The position numbers and the translations under genes are program-made. A stretch of DNA of 22,838 bases from Planctomycetales bacterium. GTDB lineage: Bacteria > Planctomycetota > Planctomycetia > Isosphaerales > Isosphaeraceae. The DNA lies in assembly GCA_027435495.1 (NCBI GenBank), contig DAHZZC010000157.1, positions 1 through 22,838 on the forward strand, read 5' to 3'. The notes beneath the pieces are model-generated. The model was not told the origin of the DNA. It saw only the letters and a list, made by a program, of their open reading frames with translations, and searched no databases. The stretch's first letter is position 1. The number at the start of each line of letters is the position of its first letter. This document shows, piece by piece, positions 1 through 8,393 of the stretch.

Positions 1-3000
1 ATCGGCGCCCTCACCTGGGCCCTGATCCCGACCCCGTCCCGCTCCATCGACGCGATCGGACCGCTTCTGTTCGGCGCCGCCGGACTGGGCGTCGCCCGGC
101 TCTCGGCGCTCGCCCATCGACCAGCCTCGCGCCCCCTTCGACCGTACGATTCGGGAATCCGACGCCGAATCCTCGCCCGCCTGGAGACCGACGCTTCTCT
201 CCTGGAAGGGCTCGTCCGCGAGGTCCCCGTCGGGATTATCGCCGCGGAGGGCGTGACAGGACGCCTGCTCCTGAGCAACGGCGCCGCCGATCGGATCACC
301 GGCTTCCGACACGAACTTGGCGCGACCGCCGACGAGAACACCCGACGCATGCCGCTCCGAGGCTTCCGGCCCGACGGCCGACCGCTGGAGCCCGACGACT
401 GGCCGCTGGCCCGCGCCCTCCGCGGCGAGATCATCACCGGAGAGCCGATCGACCTGATCCGGGACGACGGCTCGCGCGCCTCGGTCCTGGCCAACGCGGC
501 CCCGGTCCGCGACCAGGACGGCACCATCCGCGCCGCGGTCGTCGCCTTTCAGGACGTGACCGCGTCGAAGCGGGCCGAGGCCATCCTCGCCTGCCAGAAG
601 CAGGTCCTCGAAGCGGTCGCCACCGCCGCCCCGCTCGACCAGGTGCTGGCAATGGTCTGCACCGTGATCGAGCGGCAAGACGAGAGCCTCCTCGCCTCGG
701 TTCTGATCCTGGAACGCGGAGGGCGCCGCATCCGAATCGGCGCCGGACCGAGCCTGCCGCCCGAATATCTCCAGGCCCTCGACGGCGCCTCGATCGATCC
801 CCCCTACCTCGGTCCCTGTGGCATGGCGCTCCACACCGGCCGGACAATCGTGGTCGACGACGCCGAGGCCGATGACCGGTGGGCCGATGACTGGCGGGCC
901 CTGGTCGGGTCCCACGGCCTCCGATCGTGCCGGTCGACTCCGGTGCTCGCCCCTTCCGGCGAGGTGCTCGCGACGTTCGCCGTCTACCGGCGGACGCCCG
1001 GCGACCCATCGCGGTTCGCCCCCGACCTGATCGAGGTGGCCCGCCAGCTCGTGGCCATCGCGATCCTGCGCGACCGGGCCGACGAGCAACTCCGCGGCAG
1101 CGAGACCCGGCTGCGAATGGCCCTCGCCGCCGCCCGGATGATCGCCTGGGAGTACGACCTGGCTGCCGGCCGCCTGGCCATCTCGGGCGACGCCGCCTCG
1201 CTCTACAACCTGCCCCGCGAGGCAATCCCCGACCGCGCGGTCGCGGCCTATCGCCTGATCCACCCCGACGACCGCCCGCGCCACCGCAAGGCGGTCGAGG
1301 CGGCAATCCAGGCCGTCGACGGTTACGTCAGCCAGTTCCGGCTCGTCCGTCCCGACGACGGCTCCATCCTCTGGCTGGAGGACCGCGGCCAGGCCCTCCC
1401 GGGCGGACCGGGCGGAAGTGTCCGCCTGACCGGCGTCGTGATCGACATCACCGAGCGCAAGGCCGCCGAGGAGTCCCTCCGCCGCCGCCACGAGCGGCTT
1501 CGCCTCCTCTCCCGGGCCGCGGCGCTCCTGCTCGAGGCCGACAACCCCGACGCCATGCCCCGCGAACTCTTCGCCGCGATCGGCCCCAACCTCGGCATCG
1601 ACGCCTACATCCACGCGATGTTCGACGAGACTACCGGCTCGCCCCGGGTCATCTCGGGATCGGGCCTGCGGACCGATTCCGCCGAGGCCATCACTCAACT
1701 CGCGATGGGGTCCGGCCGCGACACCACCAACGGGCCGGCGCTCGTCCTGGCCGACCTCGCCCGCGCCCTCTGCGAAAAACTGGAAGCCATCCGGGCCGAC
1801 GGCCTTCGCGCCTGCGTCGCCGCACCACTCTCGGCCGATGGTCGGCGGCTCGGTATCCTGGCCTTCGCCAGCCGGTCGCGCGACGCCTTCGACGCCGAGG
1901 ACGTCGAGTTCCTCGAAACCCTCGGCCGATACGTCTCGGTCGCCTACGAGCGGATGCAACTGGTCGCCCGCCTTCGACTCACCGACCGCCGCAAGGACGA
2001 CTTCCTCGCCACCCTCGCCCACGAGCTGCGCAACCCACTCTCACCCATCCGAAGCGCCGTGGAAATCCTCCGCGACCGGATCGCCAACGGCAACGACGAC
2101 ATCGCCTGGGCCCGCGACGTGATCGGCCGCCAGGTCGACCAGATGGCACGCCTGCTCGACGACCTGCTCGACGTCAGCAGGATCACACGCGACAAGCTGG
2201 TCCTGAAACCACGACGTGTCGATCTGACCGACGTGATCGCCGCGGCGCTCGAGACCAGCCGCCCCCTCATCGACGCCGGTCTCCACACGCTGGAGGTCGA
2301 GCTACCGGGCCGCCCAATCCCGCTCAACGCCGACCCGGTCCGACTGGCCCAGGTGCTCTCCAACCTGCTGAACAACGCCGCGAAATACACACCGGCCGGC
2401 GGACGAATCACGCTCTCGGCCGCTCGCGAGGGGGACCGTGCGGTGGTCTCCATCCGGGACACCGGAATCGGAATCGCCGCCGAGATGTTGCCGCACCTTT
2501 TTAAAATGTTCTCCCAGGCGGCACCGGCGCTGGAGCGTTCGCAGGGAGGGCTGGGAATCGGCCTTTCCCTGGTCCGCGGACTGGTGGAGATGCACGGCGG
2601 GACCGTCGAGGCGCGAAGCGAGGGCGTCGACCAGGGAAGCGAGTTCGTGGTCCGGCTCCCGATCGCATCCGAGTCCGTTCCGGCCCCATCGCCGATGCCC
2701 AACCCCACACCGGCCTCAAGGCCGGTGGGCCTCCGTATCGTGGTCGCCGATGACAACCGAGACGCGGCCGACACCCTGGCACGAATGCTTCGCATCCTCG
2801 GCCACGAGGTCGTTACAGCCTACGACGGCGCCCAGGCGGTCGAACTCGCCGAGGCCAGTCGCCCGGACCTGGTCTTGCTGGACATCGGCATGCCCAAACT
2901 CAACGGCTACGAGGCCGCGCGTCGGATCCGGAGCGAGCCGTGGGGGACCTCGATGGTCCTGATCGCGCTGACCGGCTGGGGCCAGGAAGAGGACCGCCGC

Positions 3001-3111
3001 CGAGCCGCCGAGGCCGGCTTCGACGACCACCTGGTCAAGCCCGTCGATTTCCGCGAACTGGAGCACCGACTCTCCACACTGGCCCAGCACCGGACCGGCC
3101 CGGAGGGCTAA
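1..3111 (+). CDS. Hybrid sensor histidine kinase/response regulator (5' end missing)
   Basis: Senses an unknown signal and passes phosphate from a histidine to its own receiver domain. The frame is open from base 1. A GTG at 253 is an internal codon within the first PAS domain, so the true start lies left of the window. Numbering from base 1 (1036 residues seen): a hydrophobic, probably membrane segment at 1-40; PAS about 70-197; GAF about 200-360; PAS_3-type fold about 370-490, ending in the usual DITERKAAEE linker; GAF about 504-660; HisKA with H-box HELRNPL (His674); HATPase with N-box NNAAKYTP (Asn791/792), G1 DTGIGI (Asp820) and G2 GLGIGLSLVRGLV; C-terminal receiver 911-1027 with acidic pair Asp917/918, phospho-acceptor Asp961 in LLDIGMP, and Lys1013. 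All catalytic residues are present. No partner regulator lies downstream; the next gene is convergent. The family is certain, the signal is not. Confidence 0.95.
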   Translation: MGALTWALIPTPSRSIDAIGPLLFGAAGLGVARLSALAHRPASRPLRPYDSGIRRRILARLETDASLLEGLVREVPVGIIAAEGVTGRLLLSNGAADRITGFRHELGATADENTRRMPLRGFRPDGRPLEPDDWPLARALRGEIITGEPIDLIRDDGSRASVLANAAPVRDQDGTIRAAVVAFQDVTASKRAEAILACQKQVLEAVATAAPLDQVLAMVCTVIERQDESLLASVLILERGGRRIRIGAGPSLPPEYLQALDGASIDPPYLGPCGMALHTGRTIVVDDAEADDRWADDWRALVGSHGLRSCRSTPVLAPSGEVLATFAVYRRTPGDPSRFAPDLIEVARQLVAIAILRDRADEQLRGSETRLRMALAAARMIAWEYDLAAGRLAISGDAASLYNLPREAIPDRAVAAYRLIHPDDRPRHRKAVEAAIQAVDGYVSQFRLVRPDDGSILWLEDRGQALPGGPGGSVRLTGVVIDITERKAAEESLRRRHERLRLLSRAAALLLEADNPDAMPRELFAAIGPNLGIDAYIHAMFDETTGSPRVISGSGLRTDSAEAITQLAMGSGRDTTNGPALVLADLARALCEKLEAIRADGLRACVAAPLSADGRRLGILAFASRSRDAFDAEDVEFLETLGRYVSVAYERMQLVARLRLTDRRKDDFLATLAHELRNPLSPIRSAVEILRDRIANGNDDIAWARDVIGRQVDQMARLLDDLLDVSRITRDKLVLKPRRVDLTDVIAAALETSRPLIDAGLHTLEVELPGRPIPLNADPVRLAQVLSNLLNNAAKYTPAGGRITLSAAREGDRAVVSIRDTGIGIAAEMLPHLFKMFSQAAPALERSQGGLGIGLSLVRGLVEMHGGTVEARSEGVDQGSEFVVRLPIASESVPAPSPMPNPTPASRPVGLRIVVADDNRDAADTLARMLRILGHEVVTAYDGAQAVELAEASRPDLVLLDIGMPKLNGYEAARRIRSEPWGTSMVLIALTGWGQEEDRRRAAEAGFDDHLVKPVDFRELEHRLSTLAQHRTGPEG
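2708..2727. repeat. Perfect 8-bp hairpin with TCAA loop inside the kinase linker
   Basis: Arms CACCGGCC and GGCCGGTG enclose TCAA. The element lies in the Pro-rich linker between the HATPase and receiver domains and is read in frame as part of TPASRPVG. It looks like an intergenic-type palindrome tolerated in a flexible linker. It could also be chance in GC-rich code. Confidence 0.5.
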
Positions 3112-3388
3112 TCCCCGGTCTCTCGATCCCCGGCTGTTCGGCGGTGCCCCAGGATCACGGAACGACCGGCGCAACGCTCAGAGTTTGCGATAAAATCTGA
3201 TGGAAGATTCCCAATTCAAGATTCCATGAAAGGAATGCCTTGCTGCCCTCAGACTGACATCCCTCTGGAATCTTGAATCCGGAATCTTGAATCGGTTCTT
3301 TCACAGCCTCTCAACCCAACAAGGATACGCAAGGAGCCGGCCCCGGCGGCCCGGGGAATCTCGCATGGGGATCGATCCGGACGCTGGC
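3112..3388. other. Gene-free gap between convergent genes
   Basis: This 277-bp stretch separates the kinase stop from the stop of the first DUF1559 gene. I see no coding region in it. It holds the 3215-3294 repeat cluster, described separately. No classical stem plus T-run terminator is evident. Confidence 0.6.
3215..3294. repeat. Inverted plus tandem repeat of a 13-mer
   Basis: ATTCAAGATTCCA at 3215-3227 is the exact reverse complement of 3267-3279. On the right side GGAATCTTGAATC occurs twice in tandem (3268-3280 and 3282-3294, 14-bp period). The motif could fold into a stem with a 39-nt loop between two convergent genes. It is AT-richer than its surroundings. Its function is unknown; it may be a dispersed intergenic repeat or a bidirectional transcription end. 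Confidence 0.7.
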
Positions 3389-4450
3389 TCAGTACGCGTC
3401 GGCGCTGATGACCTCGCCGTTGGCCCGGGTGCCCAGCGCCCACCAGGTCTTCAAGTTGATCGAGCTCTTGATGAACTTCACGCTCCCGTCGCAGAACAGC
3501 ACGTTGCAACCACCGGGGTGGAAGCTGCTGGCGTTGACGATATGTGAGCTATCGACGCCGCACCCCGCGCAGTCCTGACGGCAGGTGTTCCACGGATACT
3601 GCGTCGAGTTCGGCGGGACGACGGTCTGGAACATCGTCAGCCCCGGCGTGCCCCATCCCCAGTACTCGCCGGCGCATTCCCAGCCCTGGTAGGCGCTGCT
3701 CTTCTGGTTGTAGGCCATGTTGCACTGGTTGAAAATGCTCATGATATTCGGGACGTTAGCGGAGATATCCAGCATATACCAGTTCTGGCTACCGCCGACG
3801 TTGAGCAATCCGTTTCCCCGATAGTTCCAGTTTTGTCGGCTGGGATCGCCGACCACGGTCTCGGAGAAGGCGACGGTGTTCGAGGTACCGTCGACGATAT
3901 CGCGGATATTGTGGCCTTCCGTTTCGGCGAACAGGCCGGTGCTGTGCTGCTGGGTCATGTAGCCGATCGTCGTCCCCATGCTCCCCTGATAGCTGTTGGT
4001 GAACTGCTTCCCGGCTCCGGGGTCCGAGGGACAGAGGAAGGAGGCGACTCGCATCGCCAGCGCTGTGCTCGCCGACCTGCCGCCGTCGATCTGGTCGGCA
4101 AACGGGGCCAGGCTGAAATTGATGCTGTTGAAGATCGCGCCCTGCTCGATATAGCCCAGCATCATCGCGTGGGCACTCCAGTTGTTCCAGTTGTAGGTCT
4201 TGTACATCGCATAGGGCGCCACCGAGGACCCCGGCGGAAACGAGTCGTTGGCGGAGTGGTAGTTGTGCAGCGCAAGGCCGATCTGCTTGAGGTTGTTGAT
4301 GCACTGAGAACGGCGGGCCGCCTCACGGGCCGCCTGCACCGCCGGCAGCAGAAGGGCAATCAGGACGGCGATGATCGCGATCACCACCAGCAGCTCGATC
4401 AGCGTGAACCCCGGGGAGCGCGACACCAGAGAGGTAGGAGAGCGTCGCAT
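3389..4450 (-). CDS. DUF1559 prepilin-like (H-x9-DG) protein
   Basis: Type IV pilin/pseudopilin-like protein of the large planctomycete DUF1559 family, 353 aa; the cell role of the family is not established. The leader MRRSPTSLVSRSPG is followed by FTLIE, with prepilin peptidase cleavage expected after Gly14 and Glu19 at mature position 5, then a hydrophobic helix to about residue 37. Next comes the family stretch AAREAARRSQCINNLKQIGLALHNYH. The C-terminus holds SFHPGGCNVLFCDGSV and GEVISADAY. A Cys-rich patch (CRQDCAGC) precedes it. I choose ATG 4450 because AAGGAG sits 6 nt upstream. A longer frame from TTG 4465 would place that ribosome site inside its own codons. It lies 164 bp downstream of a small lipoprotein gene on the same strand, an arrangement repeated at 11200-12951. 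Confidence 0.93.
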   Translation of the reverse strand: MRRSPTSLVSRSPGFTLIELLVVIAIIAVLIALLLPAVQAAREAARRSQCINNLKQIGLALHNYHSANDSFPPGSSVAPYAMYKTYNWNNWSAHAMMLGYIEQGAIFNSINFSLAPFADQIDGGRSASTALAMRVASFLCPSDPGAGKQFTNSYQGSMGTTIGYMTQQHSTGLFAETEGHNIRDIVDGTSNTVAFSETVVGDPSRQNWNYRGNGLLNVGGSQNWYMLDISANVPNIMSIFNQCNMAYNQKSSAYQGWECAGEYWGWGTPGLTMFQTVVPPNSTQYPWNTCRQDCAGCGVDSSHIVNASSFHPGGCNVLFCDGSVKFIKSSINLKTWWALGTRANGEVISADAY

Positions 4451-4554
4451 CTGAAACTCCTTCAAGACGGGAACATGGAGGTAAGACGGAACGGAACGAA
4501 TGTTTTAGGACTCCCGCTCGGCGGTCGGTCCGTCGAGCGGCCTCGTCCTCGGAC

Positions 4555-4577
4555 CGAGGGAAATCGGGGTTCCCTCG
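4555..4577 (-). other. Intercistronic stem-loop (8-bp perfect stem)
   Basis: CGAGGGAA and TTCCCTCG flank a 7-nt loop between the lipoprotein and DUF1559 genes. No T-run follows on the minus strand, so an mRNA-processing, attenuation or stability role is more likely than complete termination. This is inference from structure only. Confidence 0.4.
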
Positions 4578-4614
4578 AGAAAGGTGGGGGCCCTGCCTTG
4601 AGGCCGCACGCCGC

Positions 4615-4827
4615 TCACTTCGGAGACGGCGCCTTGTTCTGCTTCTGCATGATCGATTGCATACCTTCCATCGAAGCCTTCCGACCGGCCTGCGCTTCCG
4701 GCGTGTCCTGCACCGCCGTGCCCGACTGGCGCTGATCCTGATCGCCGCATCCGGTGATCGACAGGGCTCCGAGGAGGGTCAGGCCCATCAGGGCGGCGAA
4801 GCCCCTGACATGTAACAAGGTGCGCAT
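4615..4827 (-). CDS. Small lipoprotein, 70 aa
   Basis: Short secreted lipoprotein of unknown function. It has a basic N-terminus (MRTLLHVRG), a hydrophobic core (FAALMGLTLLGAL) and a lipobox SITGC, so signal peptidase II cleavage and lipidation at Cys27 are expected. The mature part is about 44 residues, polar and low in complexity (Q, K, P, S rich), with no recognisable domain. GGAGG lies 10 nt upstream of ATG 4827. It is upstream of, and co-directional with, the DUF1559 gene at 3389-4450. A small lipoprotein next to a DUF1559 gene is a recurring planctomycete arrangement as I recall it, and it recurs in this window. Sequence similarity to the other lipoprotein (12742-12951) is limited to the lipobox class. 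Confidence 0.85.
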   Translation of the reverse strand: MRTLLHVRGFAALMGLTLLGALSITGCGDQDQRQSGTAVQDTPEAQAGRKASMEGMQSIMQKQNKAPSPK

Positions 4828-5013
4828 CGTCTGGGTCCTCCGGAACCGGGACAGGTCACGGACTCTCCACGTAGGAAGGGCAGCGAAACCGACCCGGTTG
4901 CAATCTTAGAGAAATAAGAATCGTTTCAGGGAAGGGATGACCTGATATACCAGATCTTCACGAACGTTAACGGCCGTCCGATCTGAATTCAAGTGAGGTG
5001 CGGTCCACCCGGT

Positions 5014-7983
5014 TCATTTTTCTGGCCGGGGAGGCTTTCGGTCCCCACGGCGGTCGTGGGAAGTGGGCGTCGGGAACCCGGCGAGCGGCCGGGCCGCGGG
5101 GTCCCCTTCGCGGAGGGAGTAGCCGCGATCGGCTTCCAGGCTGGTGAAGGTGTCGACGCGGCCCGAGGGCCATCGGACCTCGACGGTGTCGGCCGACCGC
5201 GAGTCTCCCAGGCCGAGGTGGAGCCTGGAGTCGCTGGCGGAGAGGTAGCTGCCCCCTCCGAACCGGGTGATCACCTGACGGGCCCCGCCGTGGCGGACGG
5301 TCACCACCGCGCCGACGGCGTCGCGGTTCGAGGTGGTCCCGACCAGCGAGAGGGTCAACCAGTGGCCAGACGTCCCGGACCGGTTGCGGAGGACGACCAG
5401 CGGTTCGTCCAGGGGGACGAGCAGGGCGTCGATCCGCCCGTCGTTGTCGACGTCGCCCGCGGCGAGCCCGCGACCAAGATGAGGGGCCTGAAAGGGGTCG
5501 CCGGCGCGGGCGGAGACGTCGGCGAGGGTGCCCCCGGGACGGCCCAGCAAGAGCTGCGCGGGCATGGCGTAGGGAGCGGCCGGGCGAAAATCGTTGACGT
5601 GGCCGTTGGCCATTAGAAGATCCGTCCGGCCGTCGTTGTTGGCGTCGAGCATCGCGATCCCGAACCCCAGCTTCGACCGGGTCGCCGCGGCGAGGCCGGT
5701 GGCCGTCGACCGCTCGACGAAGCTACCGCTACCGATGTTCCTGTAGAAGGAGGTGGATTCGCCGAAGAAATTCGTGACGGCCAGGTCGATGCGGCCGTCG
5801 CCTTCGAGATCGCCGCAAGCGACCCCCATGCCGGCCTGGTAGCCCCCGGAGGCGTTGGCTGAGAGTCCGGAGACGAGGCCCGCCTCCTCGAACCGGAACC
5901 CGCCGCGGTTGCGCCAGAAGAAGTTGGCCGAACTATCGTTGGCGACCAGGAGATCGATCCGGCCGTCGTCGTCGAGATCGGCCGCGACGACGCCCAGCCC
6001 CCGGCCGGTCGTCTCGGCCATGCCCGACGCGGTGGTGACGTCCACAAATCGGCCACTCTCGTTGCGGAAGACGTGGTCGGGCTCGGGGACCAGGGCGTTG
6101 GGGTCACACGACGTGTAGAAGCCGGGCCGCGCGGGACTCCGGCAGAGCCGCGGGTGGGCAGCGTCCCAGGCGACGTAGTGGCAGACGTAGAGGTCGAGGT
6201 CGCCGTCGCCGTCCAGGTCGGCGAACGCCGCCGAGGTCGGCCAGCCGCGGTCGCCCGCGAGCCCGGCCGGCTCGGTGATGTCGTCAAACGTCCCATCGCC
6301 CCGGTTGCGGAGCAGACGGTACGAGCGCCATCGGGTGACGAAGAGGTCGGGATGGCCGTCGTTGTCGATGTCGCCGATGGCGATCCCGTGGCCGTAACCG
6401 GCCCCGGCACGTCCGATGCCCGACCGCTCGGTGACGTCCTCGAACGTCCCGTCCCCCCGGTTCCGGAAAAGGCGGTCGCCGGGAGAATCGGGCGGCTCGG
6501 CGGGGGGGAAAGCCCCGCCCTGGACGGCGTAGACGTCGAGGTCGCCATCGGCGTCGACGTCGACGAGCCCGACGCCACCGGCCATGATCTCCGGGAGCTG
6601 ATGGAGGGACGTCTCGCCGCTTCGGAACGAGAAGGCGAGGCCCGACGGCCCGGCGTCGTCGGTGAACCGAGGGACCTCGGCCGCGTCGGGGTCGGCTGTC
6701 GGCCCGGCGGGCGCTTCCAGGCGATCGAGGACCAGCGTGGCGATGGCCAGAGGGAGGGCCTTCGGGGTGGCCGTCGGGTCGTCGGGGGTGGTGGCGAGGG
6801 CGGTTTGGATCCTGCGGTCTGTCGGCGTCCGGCGCGCGGCCATCGTCAGGAACGCGTGGGCCTCGAACCGTCGGCCGAGCGTCGCGGCGAGGCGGGCCGT
6901 TTCGCCGGGGTCGTCGGCCGACCTCCCCGTGAGAGTCGCGGTCCGGTAGAGGCTCAACGCCCGGTCAAGCTCCCCCTTGCGGCGGCGGAACTCCTCGGCC
7001 CGGGAGACCTTGCCATCGGCTCGGGCCAGCGTCGACAGCCGGTCGAGCAATCTCGGGCGCGCCGGGCCCTCGGCGACGATCCGTTCCCAGGCGGCAAGCT
7101 CGCCAGGGCGGTCGCCCCGACGGGCCGCCCGCCAGGCGTCGAGGGCGAGCCGCTCGTCGGCCGAGAGACCAGCGGCCCCGAGCGCCGTCACGGCCGCCTC
7201 GGCCTCGTCGACACGGCCGGCGGCCAGTGCCCAGCGGAGCCGAGCCCGATGGACCGCGGCGTCGACCGGGCCCGCCCGGAGGGCGTCATCCAGGGAGCGG
7301 CGGGCGTCGTCGAGACGGCCCTCGCGGGTCGCCAGGTTCGCGCGGGCCAGCGCGACCCGGCCGTCGTCCGGTGCGAAGCCGGCGGCGCGGTCGAGCACCG
7401 CTCGCAGGGCGGTCAATGGCGAGGAGTCGAGGTCCATCGCCACGTGCGCCCTGAGCACGGCCGGCGCCTCGTCGGGCCTGGTGGCCACCAGCTCGCGCCA
7501 CTGCCATTCCAGGAGCCCCTGGGCCTCGTCGTATCGCCCCTGTTGCACCAGCAGGTGGATCAGGTGCTGACGGACGGCGACCACCTCGGGGCCCCTCGGG
7601 TGCGCCGCGAGGGCCCCGGTCAACGCCCGCTCGGCCTCGGTGAATCGGCCTCGCTCCATCGCCAGCCGCCCGAGGGCGAGGGCCGCGTCGAGCCCTCGCG
7701 GGGAGTCCGGCGGGATCCGCGACCAGGCGGCGAGAGCGGCCTCCGAATCACCACGCGCCCACTCGCACTCCCCGAGCCGGTAGGCCACCTCGACGTCGCC
7801 GGGCCATCGCCGGGCCATCGCGGCAAGCTGGGGAGCCGCCGCCGCGTAATTCCCGCGGGCCAGGTCGTGAAACGCCCGGCTCATCGTCGCGCGGTCGAGC
7901 CAGGACCGAGCCCCAAGATAGCCGGCAGAACTCAGCACCAAGGCGAGCGCCGCCGCTCCCCACCGCCGCATCCGCCGTGTCAT
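5014..7983 (-). CDS. CRTAC1-type protein: TPR + VCBS/FG-GAP repeats + ASPIC/UnbV
   Basis: Exported beta-propeller protein, 989 aa. ATG 7983 is preferred (GGAGGG 10 nt upstream); a TTG at 8004 would add seven residues ahead of the basic N-terminus. Residues 1-8 are Arg-rich (MTRRMRRW), followed by a hydrophobic segment (about 9-24) that serves as signal or anchor. Residues about 30-420 are Ala/Arg/Leu-rich helical TPR-like repeats. From about 440 there are seven calcium-type DxDxDG sites at about 471, 536, 586, 668, 723, 778 and 843, for example VDADGDLD, GDIDNDGHPD and ADLDGDGDLD, typical of VCBS/FG-GAP blades. The C-terminal 100 residues (around 884 onward) form an ASPIC/UnbV domain (RDAVGAVVTV, GGGSYLSASD, VEVRWPSG). 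The fourth site region holds two Cys (LCRSP, TSCDPN), as in many CRTAC1 homologues. The role is probably extracellular binding or scaffolding; the substrate is unknown. Confidence 0.93.
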   Translation of the reverse strand: MTRRMRRWGAAALALVLSSAGYLGARSWLDRATMSRAFHDLARGNYAAAAPQLAAMARRWPGDVEVAYRLGECEWARGDSEAALAAWSRIPPDSPRGLDAALALGRLAMERGRFTEAERALTGALAAHPRGPEVVAVRQHLIHLLVQQGRYDEAQGLLEWQWRELVATRPDEAPAVLRAHVAMDLDSSPLTALRAVLDRAAGFAPDDGRVALARANLATREGRLDDARRSLDDALRAGPVDAAVHRARLRWALAAGRVDEAEAAVTALGAAGLSADERLALDAWRAARRGDRPGELAAWERIVAEGPARPRLLDRLSTLARADGKVSRAEEFRRRKGELDRALSLYRTATLTGRSADDPGETARLAATLGRRFEAHAFLTMAARRTPTDRRIQTALATTPDDPTATPKALPLAIATLVLDRLEAPAGPTADPDAAEVPRFTDDAGPSGLAFSFRSGETSLHQLPEIMAGGVGLVDVDADGDLDVYAVQGGAFPPAEPPDSPGDRLFRNRGDGTFEDVTERSGIGRAGAGYGHGIAIGDIDNDGHPDLFVTRWRSYRLLRNRGDGTFDDITEPAGLAGDRGWPTSAAFADLDGDGDLDLYVCHYVAWDAAHPRLCRSPARPGFYTSCDPNALVPEPDHVFRNESGRFVDVTTASGMAETTGRGLGVVAADLDDDGRIDLLVANDSSANFFWRNRGGFRFEEAGLVSGLSANASGGYQAGMGVACGDLEGDGRIDLAVTNFFGESTSFYRNIGSGSFVERSTATGLAAATRSKLGFGIAMLDANNDGRTDLLMANGHVNDFRPAAPYAMPAQLLLGRPGGTLADVSARAGDPFQAPHLGRGLAAGDVDNDGRIDALLVPLDEPLVVLRNRSGTSGHWLTLSLVGTTSNRDAVGAVVTVRHGGARQVITRFGGGSYLSASDSRLHLGLGDSRSADTVEVRWPSGRVDTFTSLEADRGYSLREGDPAARPLAGFPTPTSHDRRGDRKPPRPEK

Positions 7984-8393
7984 GAACCCGCGACCCTCCG
8001 TCAACCCCGGGCGGGCCTTTCCTCTCGCGAACCGGGCGTACCCCTACGTCTTCGGAAGTGCCTGGTCGGTGCTCTCCGAACACCGAGTTCCCCCGTCGCC
8101 CGCGCGCTCTCAGCGATTAGAGAGTACCGTACGAGACCGAGGACGACCATCGTCCCGCGCTCTCTCGCCGCACCGAAAATTCCTCTCCCGACCCCGCTCC
8201 CTGGCCCTGACGGCGGGTTTTCTCGGCAAATGCCGTTATAATCTCCGCTGGCCAATCCGGACCCTGAAGCCGAAGGGGAGAACGGCGCAGCGATCAGCCA
8301 TGTTGGCGCCGTTCGCAGGTCATGATGAGTCGAGCTCGAATGGTTCAAGCGGCCGACGGTTCCATTGATCCGTTGCTCACCAAAGGAATTAGG
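7984..8393. promoter_or_regulatory. Divergent intergenic control region
   Basis: This 410-bp gene-free region drives genes in both directions: the CRTAC1-type gene leftward and the secreted pair rightward. Visible structures are a 6-bp stem (TCGGTG/CACCGA, 8066-8071 and 8081-8086, 9-nt loop) and the palindrome plus TATAAT at 8224-8242. Short frames that cross it read as arginine/proline-rich strings without domains. Confidence 0.5.
8224..8242 (+). promoter_or_regulatory. Candidate -10 box with an adjoining 12-bp palindrome
   Basis: A perfect TATAAT (8237-8242) stands out in GC-rich DNA. No good -35 hexamer lies 16-18 bp upstream. The palindrome CGGCA-AA-TGCCG (8224-8235) occupies the spacer, where a repressor or activator could bind. 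If used, the leader to ATG 8394 would be about 145 nt. This is a motif call only. Confidence 0.35.

Noticed and set aside
927..2504. 525-codon plus-strand frame inside the kinase gene
   Set aside because: Arg/Pro-rich alternative frame of a gene with all kinase boxes.
6073..8241. 722-codon plus-strand open frame opposite the CRTAC1-type gene
   Set aside because: Low-complexity Gly/Arg/Val string with no domain; the minus strand has seven DxDxDG sites and an ASPIC domain.
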